Source of the DNA: Nitrososphaerota archaeon
GTDB lineage: Archaea > Thermoproteota > Nitrososphaeria > Nitrososphaerales > CADDZS01
Length of the DNA stretch: 6,572 bases
Direction: 5' to 3'
Assembly (NCBI GenBank): GCA_027886785.1
Contig: JAPCJV010000103.1
Location: forward strand, 1 to 6,572
A program made the translations under genes and the position numbers. Numbering within the stretch: position 1 is the stretch's first letter; each line of letters starts with the position of its first letter. This document shows, piece after piece, positions 5,171-6,572 of this stretch. The notes under the pieces are model-generated. The model had not been told where the DNA came from. It worked only from the letters and a program-made list of their open reading frames with translations, and searched no databases.

Positions 5171-6572
5171 CTATCCAAAGGTTACTGTGTTGAAGAGGGG
5201 CATGATATCGACGCCGCCTGACAGCGGGTCAAGTAGAAAGCTGTGGACGACGCCCTTCTGCCAGACGATCGAGCCACTTCCATACAATAGCCCAAGCTCG
5301 AGGGGAACGTAGGGCGCATCGTTGTAGATCTGCACCTGCGCCAGTTTTATCTGGGACTGGATATACGTAATGTTCGAGCTCGTGAAGAAAGCATTCAAGC
5401 TATTTTGGACAGTAGGGTTATAGTAAACTGCTGTGTTGCCGAGAAAGGAGGTGTTGCTTACAAAGTCCGCCCATGCGTCGACAGGTGTGAGCGCGCTCGG
5501 TGCCCAGGCCGCGCCACCGTTTATTGTGATATGGCCATTGACAGCGCTGTTGTTAAGATTAGTCGCGTAAGTGCCCTGACTGGCATAATATGTGCCGGAT
5601 TGAACAACCAATATGTTGACGTTAATGTTCAATGCGGCAAGATCGCTTTGCACAATCTCCCCGATTACCTCGCATGGTAAACAACTGCTTGAAGTGTAAT
5701 AGGTCAATGTGGGGAAGCTGGTGATATTCGCCTTTGCCAAGTATTGCTTTGCTAGCGTTAGGTTGTAGGAGTAGGGGGGCAGGTTCGCCAAGTTGTAAAA
5801 CTGCTGGAATGCAGGGTACTCGGGTGCGACCCCCTCCGTGGCATTCCCTAGGAAGGCCTTGGCGATTATGTCTGGATAATTAATTGCGTGTACTATGGCC
5901 TGCCTCACGGCGGTAATATTGGTCGGATACAAATGAGTATTCAAAGAGATCAACATTTGAAGAGCAAAGTGTTGGGGCAGGGTAAAGTAGCTGTACTTGG
6001 CTGGATTGGCAGTCACTAGGTTCCAATCGGCGGACTCTACCACGGACAATTGCGCTGCCCCTGTTGAAAGGTCTGTGTATCTGGCAAGATCGTCAAGCTT
6101 TGTGTTGATTATTACATTTTTGACGTGCCCCTTGTCGAAGAACGGGTTTTGTGCAACCTGCGCAGTCGTCCAATTCTTAGCCCAATAGTTCGGATCTTGA
6201 ACGAACTGAACGAAGCTGTTCGCTGAGACCTGCGTCACCATATAGGGTCCTGTGCCTGGGAGAGGGTTCAGATTGAAAAATGAGTTGAAGGTCGTCGGCG
6301 TGCCAAAGCCTCCGTGATGGAGCAAGTACTGCACATCAAAGATCTCCCCCTCGAACCCAGCTAGCAATCCGGGGAACCACAGAAAAGGTGCATACATGTT
6401 GAAAACTATTTGATTCGGTCCAGTAACGTAAATTGGCCAAGATGTGTTTTTCATCATGCTCAATGCCGGTTGCGTCGGATTGATTAGGCCGCTCTGATTC
6501 AGAAGAGCTATGTTGTCAGGCCCAAAGTTTACAGCAGTCATGTTGACAGGACCATACGATCCAAGCCATGTC
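5171..6572 (-). CDS. ABC transporter solute-binding protein, family 5 (peptide/nickel type), N-terminus off the window
   Basis: The minus-strand frame is open from the right edge to TAG 5173-5171, about 467 visible codons; the signal peptide or lipobox and first domain lie outside. The in-frame ATG at 6541 is internal, because the frame continues upstream as T-W-L-G-S-Y-G-P-V-N. Counting from that Met, family 5 landmarks are G-T-G-P-Y-M-V at 96-102 followed by D-P-N-Y-W at 116-120; A-V-R-Q-A-I-V-H-A-I at 211-220 ('vRqAl..AiD' helix); L-A-K-Q-Y-L-A-K-A at 263-271; and a final A-Q-V-Q-I-Y-N-D-A-P-Y-V-P-L at 401-414. Such proteins capture oligopeptides or similar solutes outside the cell and deliver them to a membrane ABC permease, here presumably encoded nearby but not in view. 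About ten N-x-S/T sequons fit a glycosylated archaeal surface protein. C287-L-P-C290 is the only cysteine pair seen and could form a disulfide. The ligand cannot be predicted. Confidence 0.85.
   Translation of the reverse strand, partial: TWLGSYGPVNMTAVNFGPDNIALLNQSGLINPTQPALSMMKNTSWPIYVTGPNQIVFNMYAPFLWFPGLLAGFEGEIFDVQYLLHHGGFGTPTTFNSFFNLNPLPGTGPYMVTQVSANSFVQFVQDPNYWAKNWTTAQVAQNPFFDKGHVKNVIINTKLDDLARYTDLSTGAAQLSVVESADWNLVTANPAKYSYFTLPQHFALQMLISLNTHLYPTNITAVRQAIVHAINYPDIIAKAFLGNATEGVAPEYPAFQQFYNLANLPPYSYNLTLAKQYLAKANITSFPTLTYYTSSSCLPCEVIGEIVQSDLAALNINVNILVVQSGTYYASQGTYATNLNNSAVNGHITINGGAAWAPSALTPVDAWADFVSNTSFLGNTAVYYNPTVQNSLNAFFTSSNITYIQSQIKLAQVQIYNDAPYVPLELGLLYGSGSIVWQKGVVHSFLLDPLSGGVDIMPLFNTVTFG

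Noticed and set aside
6539..6541. ATG as the start of the solute-binding protein
   Set aside because: The frame stays open and protein-like to the window edge, and a family 5 protein needs a signal sequence and a first domain before this point.

Overview
The window looks archaeal. The regulator at 810-1742 has the two-helix-turn-helix Lrp/AsnC layout common in archaea. Several genes have a TATA-like element about 25-35 bases before the start codon and no usable Shine-Dalgarno sequence, which suggests leaderless or short-leader transcripts. The solute-binding protein at the right end is rich in N-x-S/T sequons. My best guess is a heterotrophic member of the Nitrososphaeria/Bathyarchaeia side of the archaea, but that is an impression from protein style and not a placement.

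Layout, left to right. The 3' end of a zinc-type (MDR) alcohol dehydrogenase (+) meets a SnoaL-like NTF2-fold protein (-) tail to tail. The SnoaL gene is divergent from a 310-residue two-HTH Lrp/AsnC regulator (+). That regulator converges on an 82-residue helical protein of unknown function (-). Upstream of the 82-residue gene is a 184-base gap with three phased copies of ACTATCRTT. Next is a 193-residue protein with an HExxH metallopeptidase motif (-), divergent from a 50-residue cysteine-rich small ORF starting at GTG (+, 2874-3026). Then comes a D-threonine aldolase/D-serine dehydratase-like PLP enzyme (+), followed 37 bases later by a DapA/DHDPS-family aldolase broken by three one-base indels, each in an A run. 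An AT-rich hairpin separates this pair from a family 5 (peptide/nickel type) ABC solute-binding protein (-), whose 5' end lies outside the window.

How the genes may work together. The PLP enzyme and the broken aldolase/lyase look like one small catabolic operon for hydroxy-amino acids or 2-oxo acids. The solute-binding protein could supply peptides or related solutes. The Lrp/AsnC regulator may control itself and the divergent SnoaL-like gene. All of these links rest on neighbourhood only.

The points most worth a second look are the small Cys-rich ORF with strong coding-type base composition, the replacement of the usual H-x-C/D metal site by D-x-D in the PLP enzyme, the three A-run frameshifts in the DapA-like gene, and the phased repeats at 2072-2132. 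I saw no tRNA, rRNA, CRISPR array or insertion sequence.
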